Numbered from the stretch's first letter, positions 1 to 9,700 are shown. The stretch is DNA of 64,000 nt from Pseudomonas sp. HN11 (GCF_021390155.1 NZ_CP089985.1:2739001-2803000), one strand, 5' to 3'. Numbers and translations are program-made. The notes: a model not told the origin generated them from the letters alone.

Positions 1-658
1 TTTCCACCGCCTTGAGTTTCAAACGCTCTAACACCTGCAGGCAGGCATAAAACGCCGGGGCCTCGATAGCCACCAGGTCACCCGGTTCGGTAACGGCTTG
101 CAGGCACAGGTTCAAGGCCTCCAGGGCGCCGTTGGTGATCAACAGCTCTTCCATCGGCAGCATCAACCCGCCGACCACGTAGCGCAGGGCAATCTGCCGG
201 CGCAGTTGCGGGTTGCCCGGCGACATGTCGGTGACCACCAGGCGCGGGTCCATCTCACGGCTGGCGCTGGCCAGGGAGCGCGCCAGGCGCGGCAGTGGAA
301 ACAGCATGGGGCTGGGGAACGCCGAGCCGAAAGGGACGGTGTTCGGGTCCTTGATCGAGTCGAGTACGGAGAATACCAGTTCGCTCACATCCACTTCGGT
401 GGACTCATGCACCTGCTCGCTCACCACCGGTTCGGAAAACGGGCTGGGCGCATGGGTGTTGACGAAGTAGCCGGAGCGCGGCCGCGCGCGGATCAGGCCG
501 CGGCGTTCCAGTAGGTAGTAGGCCTGGAACACCGTGGACGGGCTGATGCCGTAGGTCTGGCTGGCATAACGCACCGAGGGCACCCGTTGGCCGGGGCCGA
601 GTACGCCGGAGCGGATCAGTTCTGCAATGTCGTCGGCGAATTTTTCGTAGCGTTTCAT
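1..658 (-). CDS. MocR-type GntR/aminotransferase-fold regulator, C-terminus cut by window edge
   Basis: The reading frame starts at an ATG at 656-658 on the minus strand (MKRYEKFADDIAELIRSG) and runs open to the left edge, so only about 219 N-terminal residues are present. The first ~70 residues are a GntR winged helix (GQRVPSVRYASQTYGISPST, then LLERRGLIRARPRSGYFV). They are followed by the start of a PLP aminotransferase fold (MSPGNPQLRRQIALRY; EALNLCLQAVTEPGDLVAIE). This two-domain layout is the MocR subfamily of GntR regulators, which use a pyridoxal-phosphate domain as effector sensor. The target is unknown. It lies 22 bases downstream of ccoG on the same strand and could be read through from it. 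The PLP lysine is outside the window. Confidence 0.85.
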   Translation of the reverse strand, partial: MKRYEKFADDIAELIRSGVLGPGQRVPSVRYASQTYGISPSTVFQAYYLLERRGLIRARPRSGYFVNTHAPSPFSEPVVSEQVHESTEVDVSELVFSVLDSIKDPNTVPFGSAFPSPMLFPLPRLARSLASASREMDPRLVVTDMSPGNPQLRRQIALRYVVGGLMLPMEELLITNGALEALNLCLQAVTEPGDLVAIEAPAFYACLQVLERLKLKAVE

Positions 659-680
659 TCAGGCTCAGTCAGTGTGTGTT

Positions 681-2090
681 TTAACGGTTCAACGGCGCCA
701 CAAAGCGGCTGTCGGCAATGCTATAGATACCCGGCTCATCCACGTCCGTGACCTTGAAACGCAACGTCTGCGAACTGCTCGCCGGTTTATCCGCCAGCAA
801 CGCCACCGACACCGGCACATCGCTGATTTCCCCCGGCGCCAGGCTGATCTCTGTCTTGCCTTGCAACTGGAACCTGCCGGCGTCCACCAGCTCCAGGCGG
901 TAGTCCTGGCGTTGCTGGGTCTTGTTGATCACCTTGAGGCTGTAGATGTTTTCGATCAGGCCCTGGGCATTTTCGCGGAACATGCCACGGTCCTTGGTCA
1001 CATCCAGCGACACCATCGGCCGTTCCACCAACGCCACTACTAACGCAGCAATCATTACCAGCAGCATGGCACTGTAGCCGATCAGGCGCGGCCTTAGCAG
1101 GTGCGTCTTGCCGCCTTGCAATTGATGTTCACTGGTGTAGCTCACCAGGCCGCGCGGGTAGCCCATCTTGTCCATGATCGAATCGCAGGCGTCGATGCAC
1201 GCCGCGCAGCCAATGCACTCCATTTGCAGGCCGTCGCGGATGTCGATCCCGGTGGGGCAGACCTGCACGCACAATTGGCAGTCGATGCAGTCGCCCAGGC
1301 CGACGTCGACTGGCTTGACTTCACGTTTGCGTGGGCCACGGCTTTCGCCGCGGGCTACGTTGTAGGAAATGGTCAGGGTGTCTTTGTCGAACATCACGCT
1401 CTGGAATCGCGCATAGGGGCACATGTGCATGCACACCGCTTCGCGCAGCCAGCCGGCGTTGATATAGGTGGCGCCGGTAAAAAACAGCACCCAGAACAGG
1501 CTGACACCGCCCATCTGCCAGGTCAGCAGCTCGGCCGCCAGGGGGCGGATCGGCGTGAAATAGCCGACAAAGGTCAGCCCGGTCAGCACGCTGATGCCCA
1601 GCCATAACGTGTGCTTGGCCGAGCGTCGCGCCAATTTGTTCAGGCTCCAGGGCGCCGCTTGCAGCTTGATGCGCTGGTTGCGCTCACCTTCGGTGACTTT
1701 TTCGCACCACATGAACAGCCAGGTAAATGAGCTTTGCGGGCAGGTATAGCCGCACCATACGCGGCCGGCGAACACGGTGATTGCAAACAGGCCGAACGCG
1801 CAGATGATCAGCAGCGCCGACAACAGGATGAAATCCTGCGGCCAGAAGGTGGCGCCGAAAATGTGGAATTTGCTTTGCGCCAGGTCCCACAGCACGGCCT
1901 GGCGCCCACCCCAGTTCAGCCATACGGTGCCGAAAAAGGCCAGGAACAGCAAAGCCGCTCCGCTGACACGCAAGGTGCGGAACAGGCCGGTAAAGCTGCG
2001 GGTATGAATCAGATTATCGCTGGATTTGGCCTTCACCTTCTCTGGGTATATGGGCTCAAAGGTGTCCACGGTTGGGATTCGTTCGCTCAT
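681..2090 (-). CDS. ccoG: Cytochrome c oxidase accessory protein CcoG (FixG/RdxA family)
   Basis: Membrane-bound polyferredoxin-like protein needed for maturation of cbb3-type cytochrome oxidase; the family is implicated in copper handling for the CcoN subunit. The start is taken at MSERIPTVDTF, giving 469 residues, the usual family length; an in-frame start eight codons upstream is less likely. Visible features are hydrophobic spans around residues 44-62, 87-108, 160-180 and 195-212. Two [4Fe-4S]-type cysteine clusters follow, C268/C271/C274/C278 (CIDCQLCVQVCP) and C292/C295/C298/C302 (CIGCAACIDAC). An extra conserved Cys motif, WCGYTCPQ, lies near residue 113. The C-terminal ~110 residues form the Ig-like FixG domain. 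No ccoNOPQ genes lie in the window, although in many pseudomonads ccoG is close to them. Confidence 0.93.
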   Translation of the reverse strand: MSERIPTVDTFEPIYPEKVKAKSSDNLIHTRSFTGLFRTLRVSGAALLFLAFFGTVWLNWGGRQAVLWDLAQSKFHIFGATFWPQDFILLSALLIICAFGLFAITVFAGRVWCGYTCPQSSFTWLFMWCEKVTEGERNQRIKLQAAPWSLNKLARRSAKHTLWLGISVLTGLTFVGYFTPIRPLAAELLTWQMGGVSLFWVLFFTGATYINAGWLREAVCMHMCPYARFQSVMFDKDTLTISYNVARGESRGPRKREVKPVDVGLGDCIDCQLCVQVCPTGIDIRDGLQMECIGCAACIDACDSIMDKMGYPRGLVSYTSEHQLQGGKTHLLRPRLIGYSAMLLVMIAALVVALVERPMVSLDVTKDRGMFRENAQGLIENIYSLKVINKTQQRQDYRLELVDAGRFQLQGKTEISLAPGEISDVPVSVALLADKPASSSQTLRFKVTDVDEPGIYSIADSRFVAPLNR

Positions 2091-2215
2091 GGTCTTTCGC
2101 TCATCAGCCTCCATCAGGCCAATGCACTATGGGCGACGGGCTGTTTGCATAACAGACTCAGGTAGGGCGATATAAAGCGGATCAGATAGGCTGGATGTAT
2201 CCCTCTGCGTCAATG

Positions 2216-2246
2216 TGCTGCACCCCAGTGTCAATGAGGTGCAGCA
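2216..2246. other. 9-bp inverted repeat between DUF3203-like gene and ccoG
   Basis: Perfect arms TGCTGCACC (2216-2224) and GGTGCAGCA (2238-2246) are separated by 13 bases. It lies downstream of the small gene at 2275-2514 and about 125 bases upstream of ccoG. No U-tract follows, so a terminator role is unproven; an operator or mRNA hairpin is equally possible. Confidence 0.4.
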
Positions 2247-2260
2247 ATAGATTGTAGCTG

Positions 2261-2274
2261 CTGACGCAGATCAA
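2261..2274 (-). promoter_or_regulatory. Possible degenerate ANR/FNR-like site upstream of ccoG
   Basis: On the minus strand this reads TTGATCTGCGTCAG, matching the TTGAT half of the FNR/ANR consensus and four of five bases of the GTCAA-type second half. It lies about 170 bases before the ccoG start. cbb3-oxidase genes are often ANR-controlled, which makes the site plausible, but the match is imperfect and could be chance. Confidence 0.25.
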
Positions 2275-2514
2275 TTAAATCACCGAACCAGGCTCGTCGG
2301 CCTTCACATGTTGACGGCCATCGGTTGCGCCTTCAACCGTCAGGGCGTCCGCCTCGGCTTCGGTGATGTAGATGCGAGCACCCGCTAATTCCAGATAAGA
2401 CATGGCTTTGTCGTGATCGGTAAGGATGGTCACCCGGGTGGCGGGCAGGCTTTGTTCCTGGCCGTTTTCGTCGAGCGTGAAGTAGCACAGATGATTTTCG
2501 ATGCGTACGGTCAT
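2275..2514 (-). CDS. Small conserved protein, DUF3203-like
   Basis: A 79-residue protein (MTVRIENHLCYFTLDENGQE...) with alternating short beta-type segments and an acidic C-terminus, without signal peptide or membrane segment. I recognise it as resembling the DUF3203 family of small pseudomonad proteins of unknown function. A ribosome site (CGGAG) lies a few bases before the ATG. It is on the same strand as ccoG but 184 bases upstream, with an inverted repeat between, so co-transcription is uncertain. The family name is from memory; the gene itself is well supported by codon use and ribosome site. Confidence 0.6.
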   Translation of the reverse strand: MTVRIENHLCYFTLDENGQEQSLPATRVTILTDHDKAMSYLELAGARIYITEAEADALTVEGATDGRQHVKADEPGSVI

Positions 2515-2632
2515 GTCGATCTCCGTTTTGTGAGTTGTGCAGCGTTAGGCGATCGCCATGCGCACGGGTTCCGGGCAACTGACTGGCGGTCTGTGCGGTC
2601 TATTCTTTACTCATAATAAAAGGAGCGCATCC

Positions 2633-3124
2633 ATGGACATCTGGTGGCATCAAGTGTGGCAAACCCTGCAAGCCGAGTTCGCCGACATCGCCGATGCCCG
2701 GCAACTCACTCAAGTGACTGTGCGCCTGCTGATCGCTGCGATCCTGGGTGGCATCCTGGGTTTTGAGCGTGAACACAAAGGCAAGGCGGCGGGCGTGCGC
2801 ACCCATATGCTGGTGGCGCTTGGCGCGGCGCTGTTCGTGCTGGTGCCGCAGATGTCCGGAAACCAGGCAGACGCCATGAGCCGGGTGGTTCAAGGGGTGA
2901 TTGCGGGCATTGGCTTTCTTGGCGCCGGCACGATCCTCAAGGGCAGGGAAGATGAAGAGGGCCAGCATGTGAAGGGCCTGACCACGGCTGCCGGGTTGTG
3001 GATGACCGCCGCCATCGGGGTGGCGGCGGGGATGGGGCGTGAATCGACGGCGGTACTCAGTACGCTGCTGGCCCTGACGGTGTTCAGCATCATGCCGAGA
3101 ATCGTCAGGTTATTGGAAAAGTGA
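2633..3124 (+). CDS. MgtC/SapB-family inner membrane protein
   Basis: A 163-residue integral membrane protein starting MDIWWHQVWQTLQ, preceded by AAAAGGAGCG at proper spacing; the longer frame upstream lacks a ribosome site. Hydrophobic helices are seen at about residues 32-47, 61-78, 87-103, 120-136 and 142-155. The family signatures LGGILGFEREHKGKAAGVRTH and VIAGIGFLGAGTIL are clear. MgtC/SapB proteins are linked to magnesium limitation, acid stress and, in MgtC itself, inhibition of F-type ATP synthase. The short C-terminus means this is the SapB-like core without the MgtC cytosolic domain. Its role here is not defined, and no magnesium transporter is adjacent. It converges on the gene at 3135. 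Confidence 0.88.
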   Translation: MDIWWHQVWQTLQAEFADIADARQLTQVTVRLLIAAILGGILGFEREHKGKAAGVRTHMLVALGAALFVLVPQMSGNQADAMSRVVQGVIAGIGFLGAGTILKGREDEEGQHVKGLTTAAGLWMTAAIGVAAGMGRESTAVLSTLLALTVFSIMPRIVRLLEK

Positions 3125-3134
3125 TACCCAGTCA

Positions 3135-4142
3135 TCAAGTCACGATGTTGCTTTGGCGCACCTCACCAAACACCTTCAGTACAAAGGATGGCTTGCTTGG
3201 GGCGTCAGCAATGACTACCACGCTGACATTGTTATTGGGCGAATATTGAATCTGTATCTCCCCGCTCGACTCTGGGGTGCGCTCAACCCATCGCAGCGAG
3301 GTGTTCAACTGTTTCTGGATGCCGGTCAGGTTCAGTTTGTCTTGCGATTTGAAATTCCGGATCTCTTGAGGAGACTCGAGTGTGGATTCACTGACAGAGC
3401 TGAAGCTGTAGGTTGCAGGGGTGTCGTGGCCAGTGTCGGAGGCCGACGACGGTGCCATCGCATCGGCTTGCGACGCGTTGAGTCTTTCCTTGGACAGCGA
3501 GTCGCAGGTATTGCTTAGGGCTTTATAGGTCGAGTCCATCTTGGAATAGTCTTGTTTGATTTTAGCTAACTCTGCGAGTGAGTTATTGAGGCGGCTAAAA
3601 GAGGTCCAGGCGTCGCTGTCGAATGCCCCGAGCAGGGTCTCGATATTTTTCAAGGCGAATTTATTCGTCATCTCTTCTATTATTTTATGCTTGGCTGAAT
3701 TCAGGTTTTTGGCACCCTCATTGAGCACGACGCTCATCTCTTCAAACTTTTTCCGGTTCGTTTTAGCCTCGGGCCCACGTAACGCTGCGCGCCTGTTTTC
3801 TGGCCGAGAAATCCATTCGAGTTTGGACTTGATTGCACGAGATTGGGCAGAGTCCGGATTGCTCTGTAGCACGTTGATTGTTTCCGGGGTCAATAGTGCA
3901 TGAGTATCGCTCACGCGTTTCGTCGCGTCTGCCTGTTGCTCAGGGGAGGTCTGATTGGAACGCGCGTCAGGCGATTGCTGTGCACGGTCTGGTGCCTTGG
4001 GCGCAGCGGACCAGTTCGGGCCAGCCTTGAGCAACGCCTTCACTTGGTGCTGTGTTGGCCGGCCCTGAGCGTGGGTGCTGCTGGAGTGTCCAGGTGGCGA
4101 TGGCTGCGTGCGGGAAAAGTGCTGAGGGTTAATTGTCGACAT
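3135..4142 (-). CDS. Unrecognised 335-residue Ser/Pro-rich protein, possible secreted protein
   Basis: Not recognised. Residues 1-100 are polar and low-complexity (Ser, Pro, Gln, Ala, His; MSTINPQHFSRTQPSPPGHS), without a Sec signal or membrane helix. The middle, roughly residues 85-230, is predicted helical and charged (KTNRKKFEEMSVVLNEGAKN; LAELAKIKQDYSKMDSTYKA). The C-terminal ~70 residues look like beta strands (GEIQIQYSPNNNVSVVVIAD; FVLKVFGEV). GAGG precedes the ATG by five bases. A -10-like TATATATT lies upstream, and the leader can fold a CCCATC/GATGGG hairpin (4170-4185). Base composition is more AT-rich than its neighbours, suggesting transfer. The disordered Ser-rich N-terminus resembles type III secretion substrates, but no hrp genes or convincing hrp box are visible, so function stays open. 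Confidence 0.7.
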   Translation of the reverse strand: MSTINPQHFSRTQPSPPGHSSSTHAQGRPTQHQVKALLKAGPNWSAAPKAPDRAQQSPDARSNQTSPEQQADATKRVSDTHALLTPETINVLQSNPDSAQSRAIKSKLEWISRPENRRAALRGPEAKTNRKKFEEMSVVLNEGAKNLNSAKHKIIEEMTNKFALKNIETLLGAFDSDAWTSFSRLNNSLAELAKIKQDYSKMDSTYKALSNTCDSLSKERLNASQADAMAPSSASDTGHDTPATYSFSSVSESTLESPQEIRNFKSQDKLNLTGIQKQLNTSLRWVERTPESSGEIQIQYSPNNNVSVVVIADAPSKPSFVLKVFGEVRQSNIVT

Positions 4143-4329
4143 AGTGTCCTCGCGATAGGATCAGAACTTCCCATCGGAAGATGGGTTGAGTGCGAGGTAA
4201 ATATATAAACCCGTGGTCACGCGAGCATTCAGGCTTGTTTCCAGTGTCCGTAGGAGAGTTCGGTTTTTTGCGCTCGCTCGAGTTGAAGAGCAGCCTGGCC
4301 CCTCTCGAGCGAACCTCCATCATTGTGAC

Positions 4330-4488
4330 TCAGACGATGACCGGCGGCGTGGTCGTGGGCGGTTCTTGCGCTGCGGGTGGCTCATCCTCAGGGGGTTCCT
4401 GCTTTGGCGCCGGCGTCGGCTCCGAAGACGGCAAGGGTGGGGCATCGATATTTGGATCTTCGGGCTCAGGGGGTATTGGGATATTCAT
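4330..4488 (-). CDS. Very small Pro/Glu-rich protein (52 residues)
   Basis: The minus strand carries AAAGGAGG eight bases before an ATG at 4486-4488, an almost perfect ribosome site. The 52-codon frame begins MNIPIPPEPEDPNIDAPPLP and ends at TGA 4330-4332. About 40% of residues are proline, with many Glu/Asp and Thr and no hydrophobic core, so the product should be an extended, disordered peptide. I recall similar Pro/Glu-rich short ORFs in other pseudomonads but know no function. It lies between the 335-residue orphan and the glgE promoter and is transcribed away from glgE. Confidence 0.6.
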   Translation of the reverse strand: MNIPIPPEPEDPNIDAPPLPSSEPTPAPKQEPPEDEPPAAQEPPTTTPPVIV

Positions 4489-4574
4489 CAGTGTGGCCTC
4501 CTTTGTGCTTGGCTCTATGGGTTGACCACCGCCTTAGGGAATTGATTCCCCGCCCGGCGGTGACATATCCACCT

Positions 4575-4602
4575 GAACTTTTGTCGCGCGCCCATGCTCG
4601 GA
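4575..4602 (+). promoter_or_regulatory. Candidate AlgU (sigma-22/RpoE-type) promoter of the glgE-treS-glgB operon
   Basis: GAACTT at 4575-4580 is followed after 17 bases by TCGGA at 4598-4602. This matches the AlgU consensus GAACTT-N16/17-TCtgA except one -10 base. It lies about 90 bases before the glgE ATG in the correct orientation. Trehalose synthesis in pseudomonads responds to osmotic and envelope stress, which fits this sigma factor, but the assignment rests on sequence alone. Confidence 0.5.
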
Positions 4603-4692
4603 CTTTAAACGGCCCTGCTCAGGGAGAGTGTCGCCGTACTTGAATTCTGATCAAGCAAAGAGCGTCCACGGGGCGTAAGGGGAAGATGCTCG

Positions 4693-6684
4693 ATGACTGC
4701 TGAAACACTGGCTCCAGAAGGCTGCGCACTGCCATTGTCGCAAGCGCTGTTGTTACCTAGGATCGCTATCGAAAGCACCATGCCGGTGATCGACGGCGGT
4801 GAATTCGCCGTCAAGGCAGTGGTCGGCCAACGAGTCAACGTCACCAGCAAAGTGTTCGCCGATGGCCACGACAAGCTTGCCGTGCTGATCCGCTGGCGCC
4901 CGCTGCAGGATGAGAGCTGGCACAGCGTGGTCATGACCGACGTCGGCAACAATGGCTGGGAGGGCGCGTTTACCGTGACCCAGCAAGGTCCTCACGAGTA
5001 CTGCATCGAAGCCTGGATCGATACCTTCGCCAGCTTTTGCTACGAGCTGCGCAAGAAACATGAGGCTGGCGTTCCGGTCAGCCTGGAACTGCAGGAAGGC
5101 CGCAGCCTGGTGCTGCAGGCCGCCGAACGCAGTGACAATGAACTGCGCGACCGCCTGATGTTGCTGCATCATGAACTCTCCGGTTTGCTGGAAACCGAGC
5201 AGGTCGCGCAGTTCCTGCACGAAGACAGTGCGCACCTGATGACCCAGGCGGATCACCGCGCCTATCTGAGCATCAGCACGGTTTACCCGATTGATGTTGA
5301 GCGTGAGGCAGCGTTGTTTGCCAGCTGGTATGAGTTGTTCCCGCGTTCGATCACTGACGATCCTGCGCGCCACGGCACCTTTAATGACGTGCACTCACGG
5401 CTGTCGATGATCCACGACATGGGCTTCGACGTGCTGTACTTCCCGCCGATCCATCCGATCGGGCGCAGCCACCGCAAAGGCAAAAACAATTCACTGACCG
5501 CCGGGCCCGATGATCCGGGCAGCCCGTACGCGATCGGCAGCGAAGACGGCGGCCACGAGGCCATCCATCCGCAGCTGGGTAGCCGAGACGATTTCCGTCG
5601 CTTGGTCCAAGCCGCCGCCGACCACGGCCTGGAAATCGCCCTGGACTTCGCCATCCAGTGTTCTCAGGACCATCCGTGGCTTAAAGAGCATCCGGGCTGG
5701 TTCAACTGGCGCCCGGACGGCACGATCAAATACGCGGAAAACCCGCCGAAAAAGTACCAAGACATCGTCAACGTCGACTTTTACGCGGCGGACGCGATTC
5801 CAAGCCTGTGGACCGAACTGCGCGACATCGTGGTGGGCTGGGTGGAAGAGGGCGTGAAGACCTTTCGCGTCGACAACCCTCACACCAAGCCGCTGCCGTT
5901 CTGGCAATGGCTGATCAGCGATGTGCGGGCCAAGTACCCAGACGTGATCTTTCTCGCCGAAGCCTTCACCACTCCAGCGATGATGGCGCGCCTGGGCAAG
6001 GTCGGCTATTCCCAGAGTTATACCTATTTTACCTGGCGCAACACCAAGGCCGAGCTGAGTGAATACCTGACGCAGTTGAATGAATCGCCGTGGCGCGAAT
6101 GCTACCGGCCGAATTTCTTCGTGAATACGCCGGATATCAACCCGGCCTTCCTGCACCAATCCGGCCGTCCCGGCTTCCTGATCCGTGCCGCGCTGGCCAC
6201 CATGGGCTCGGGTCTGTGGGGCATGTATTCAGGCTTCGAACTCTGCGAGTCCGCCCCGGTGCCAGGCAAAGAGGAATACCTGGATTCGGAGAAATACGAA
6301 ATCCGCCCCCGTGACTTCACCTCACCCGGCAACATCATCGCCGAGATCGCCCAGCTCAACCGCATCCGCCGGCAGAACCCGGCGCTGCAGACTCACCTGG
6401 GGCTCAAGCTCTACAACGCCTGGAACGACAACATCCTGTATTTCGGCAAGCGTAGCGAGGATGGCAGCAACTTCATCCTCGTGGCCGTCAACCTCGATCC
6501 TTATAACGCCCAAGAAGCCAACTTCGAGCTGCCATTGTGGGAACTGGGGTTGCCGGACGAGGCCCAGACCCAAGGTGAAGACTTGATGAACGGCCGTCGA
6601 TGGACCTGGTACGGCAAGACCCAATGGACACGGTTGGAGCCGCAGATGCCGTTTGGCATCTGGCGCATCACCCCCTCGTCTTGA
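4693..6684 (+). CDS. glgE: Alpha-1,4-glucan:maltose-1-phosphate maltosyltransferase GlgE
   Basis: GH13_3 enzyme of 663 residues that transfers maltosyl units from maltose-1-phosphate to alpha-1,4-glucan. Residues 1-~200 are the beta-rich N and helical S domains (RWRPLQDESWHSVVMTDVG). The catalytic barrel follows, with GlgE-specific motifs YFPPIHPIGRSHRKGKNN and FNWRPDGTIKYAENPPKKYQ. The nucleophile is Asp394 (FRVDNPHTKP) and the acid/base Glu423 (FLAEAFT). Length and motifs are complete. It is the first gene of the glgE-treS/pep2-glgB operon, 30 bases before the next start. Together with the maltokinase domain downstream, it links trehalose/maltose to linear glucan; in pseudomonads this pathway is tied to desiccation and osmotic tolerance. 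Confidence 0.96.
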   Translation: MTAETLAPEGCALPLSQALLLPRIAIESTMPVIDGGEFAVKAVVGQRVNVTSKVFADGHDKLAVLIRWRPLQDESWHSVVMTDVGNNGWEGAFTVTQQGPHEYCIEAWIDTFASFCYELRKKHEAGVPVSLELQEGRSLVLQAAERSDNELRDRLMLLHHELSGLLETEQVAQFLHEDSAHLMTQADHRAYLSISTVYPIDVEREAALFASWYELFPRSITDDPARHGTFNDVHSRLSMIHDMGFDVLYFPPIHPIGRSHRKGKNNSLTAGPDDPGSPYAIGSEDGGHEAIHPQLGSRDDFRRLVQAAADHGLEIALDFAIQCSQDHPWLKEHPGWFNWRPDGTIKYAENPPKKYQDIVNVDFYAADAIPSLWTELRDIVVGWVEEGVKTFRVDNPHTKPLPFWQWLISDVRAKYPDVIFLAEAFTTPAMMARLGKVGYSQSYTYFTWRNTKAELSEYLTQLNESPWRECYRPNFFVNTPDINPAFLHQSGRPGFLIRAALATMGSGLWGMYSGFELCESAPVPGKEEYLDSEKYEIRPRDFTSPGNIIAEIAQLNRIRRQNPALQTHLGLKLYNAWNDNILYFGKRSEDGSNFILVAVNLDPYNAQEANFELPLWELGLPDEAQTQGEDLMNGRRWTWYGKTQWTRLEPQMPFGIWRITPSS

Positions 6685-6714
6685 GCATTCCGATGAATTT
6701 TCCAGGAGTTTCCA

Positions 6715-9700
6715 ATGGCGAAGAAACCCAACACTGCCACGTTCATAAAAGACCCGCTCTGGTACAAAGACGCGGTTATCTACCAGGTCCACGTCAAATC
6801 CTATTTCGACTCCAATAACGACGGCATTGGTGATTTTCCCGGCCTGATCGCCAAGCTCGACTACATCGCCGACCTGGGCGTGAACACCATCTGGCTGCTG
6901 CCGTTCTACCCCTCGCCACGTCGTGACGATGGCTACGACATTGCTGAATACCGTGGCGTGCACAGCGACTACGGCACGATGGCCGACGCCAGGCGCTTCA
7001 TCGCCGAAGCGCATAAGCGCGGGCTGCGAGTGATCACCGAGCTGGTGATCAATCACACCTCGGACCAGCACCCCTGGTTCCAGCGCGCACGCAAGGCCAA
7101 GCCGGGCTCTGCGGCGCGGGACTTCTACGTGTGGTCGGATGACGACCAGAAATACGACGGCACGCGCATCATCTTTCTCGACACCGAGAAGTCCAACTGG
7201 ACCTGGGATCCGGTCGCCGGCCAATACTTCTGGCACCGTTTCTACTCTCACCAGCCTGACCTCAATTTCGACAACCCACAGGTGATGAAAGCCGTGCTGT
7301 CGGTGATGCGCTACTGGCTGGACATGGGCATCGACGGCCTGCGTCTTGACGCCATCCCGTACCTGATCGAGCGCGACGGCACCAACAACGAAAACCTGCC
7401 TGAAACCCACGATGTGCTCAAGCAGATCCGCGCCGAAATCGACGCCCACTATCCTGACCGCATGCTGCTGGCCGAAGCCAACCAGTGGCCGGAAGACACT
7501 CAACTCTACTTCGGTGACAAGAAGGGCGATGATGGCGATGAATGCCATATGGCCTTCCACTTCCCGCTGATGCCACGTATGTACATGGCCCTGGCCCAGG
7601 AAGATCGCTTTCCGATCACCGACATCCTGCGCCAGACCCCGGAAATTCCCGCCAACTGCCAGTGGGCGATCTTCCTGCGCAATCACGATGAGCTGACCCT
7701 GGAAATGGTCACCGACAAAGAGCGCGACTATTTGTGGAATTACTACGCTGCTGACCGGCGCGCGCGAATCAACCTGGGTATCCGTCGCCGTCTCGCGCCG
7801 TTGATGGAGCGTGATCGTCGCCGTGTCGAATTACTCAATAGCCTGCTGCTGTCGATGCCTGGCACGCCAACCTTGTATTACGGCGATGAAATCGGCATGG
7901 GCGATAACATCTACCTTGGCGACCGCGATGGCGTGCGCACGCCGATGCAGTGGTCCATCGACCGCAATGGCGGTTTCTCCCGTGCCGACCCGGCCAGCCT
8001 GGTACTGCCGCCGATCATGGACCCGCAATACGGCTACCAGTCGGTCAACGTCGAGACCCAGGCCCAGGACCCGCATTCGCTGCTGAACTGGACCCGGCGC
8101 ATGCTGGCGGTACGCAAGCAGTCCAAGGCGTTTGGTCGTGGCAGCTTGAAAATGCTCTCGCCGAGCAACCGCCGCATCCTGGCCTATACCCGTGAATTCA
8201 CAGGCGAAGACGGGCGCAACGAGATCATCCTCTGCGTGGCCAACGTGTCCCGCAGCGCTCAGGCAGCCGAACTGGACCTGTCCGCATTCGCCGGAATGGT
8301 GCCGGTGGAGATGCTCGGCGGTAATGCTTTCCCGCCCATCGGCCAGTTGAATTTCCTGCTGACACTGGCGCCCTATGGCTTTTATTGGTTTGTACTGGCG
8401 CCGGAAAACCAGATGCCCAGCTGGCATGTGGAACCCGCTCAGAGCATGCCGGACTTCACCACATTGGTATTGAAAAAACGTATGGAAGAACTGCTGGACG
8501 AACCGTGCCGCGCCTCCCTGGAACAGACTGCGCTGCCAGCGTGGTTGCCCAAGCGTCGCTGGTTTGCGGGCAAGGATACCGCCATCGACAGCGTGCACAT
8601 CGCGTACGGCGTGCGTTTTGGCGATCCGCAGCATCCGGTGTTGCTCAGCGAGCTTGAGGTGACGGCGGGTGGCCAAGTCAGCCGCTATCAGCTGCCATTC
8701 GGCTTTCTCGGTGAGGACCAGTTCACCAGCGCGTTGCCCCAGCAATTGGCCTTGGCCCGTGTGCGTCGGGTGCGTCAGGTCGGCTTGGTCACGGATGCCT
8801 TCAGCCTTGAGCACTTTATTCGTGCGGTGATTCAAAGTTTGCAGGCAGGCACCGTGCTTGATACCAGTGAGGGCGAGCTGCGCTTTGCCGCCACACCGCA
8901 CCTGGCCAAGCTGCAACTGGCGGATGAGTTCGAGGTACGCTACCTGTCGGCCGAGCAGTCCAACAGCTCGGTTGTGGTGGGTGAAAGCCTGGTGCTCAAA
9001 CTGATTCGCAAAGTCGCCGCCGGCGTGCACCCTGAACTGGAAATGAGCGCCTACCTGACCGAAGCCGGCTACCCCAACATCTCGCCATTGCTGGGTTCGA
9101 TGGTTCGCCACGACGCTGAAGGCCAGGACAACCTGTTGATGATTGCCCAAGGCTACTTGAGCAACCAGGGCGACGCCTGGAGCTGGACCCAGAACAACCT
9201 GGAACGGGCGATCCGCGACGAGCTGGCCGAAGCTATTTCCGAACAGGAACAGCACTACAACGCACTCGGCGAGCTGGCGGATTTTGCCGGGTTGCTTGGC
9301 CAGCGCCTGGGCGAAATGCATGGGGTACTGGGTGCCAAAACCGACCACAAGGACTTCAAGCCAGAGGTTACCAGCGTCAAGGACACCCAGGCCTGGGCCA
9401 AGGATGTCGGCGCGCAGTTGGACCGAGCGTTGCAGTTGCTCAAACTTCATCAAAGCCAATTGAACCCGGCTGATCAAGCGCTGGTCAGTGAATTGCTGGC
9501 GCAGAAAAAAGCCATCGCCAGCCATGTGCAGGCCTTGGCGAAAGCCACGGCCGGCGGTTTGCGTATTCGGGTCCACGGTGATTTGCACCTGGGGCAGGTG
9601 CTGGTGGTGAAAGGCGATGCCTACCTGATCGATTTTGAGGGAGAACCGGCACGGCCGCTGCACGAACGACGCGGCAAGCACAGCCCCTACAAAGACGTGA

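Noticed and set aside
4200..4260. Possible HrpL-type promoter before the 335-residue gene (GGAAAC with CCAC downstream on the minus strand)
   Set aside because: The first half differs from GGAACC and the spacing is 20 rather than 15-16 bases, so a type III regulon link is not supported.
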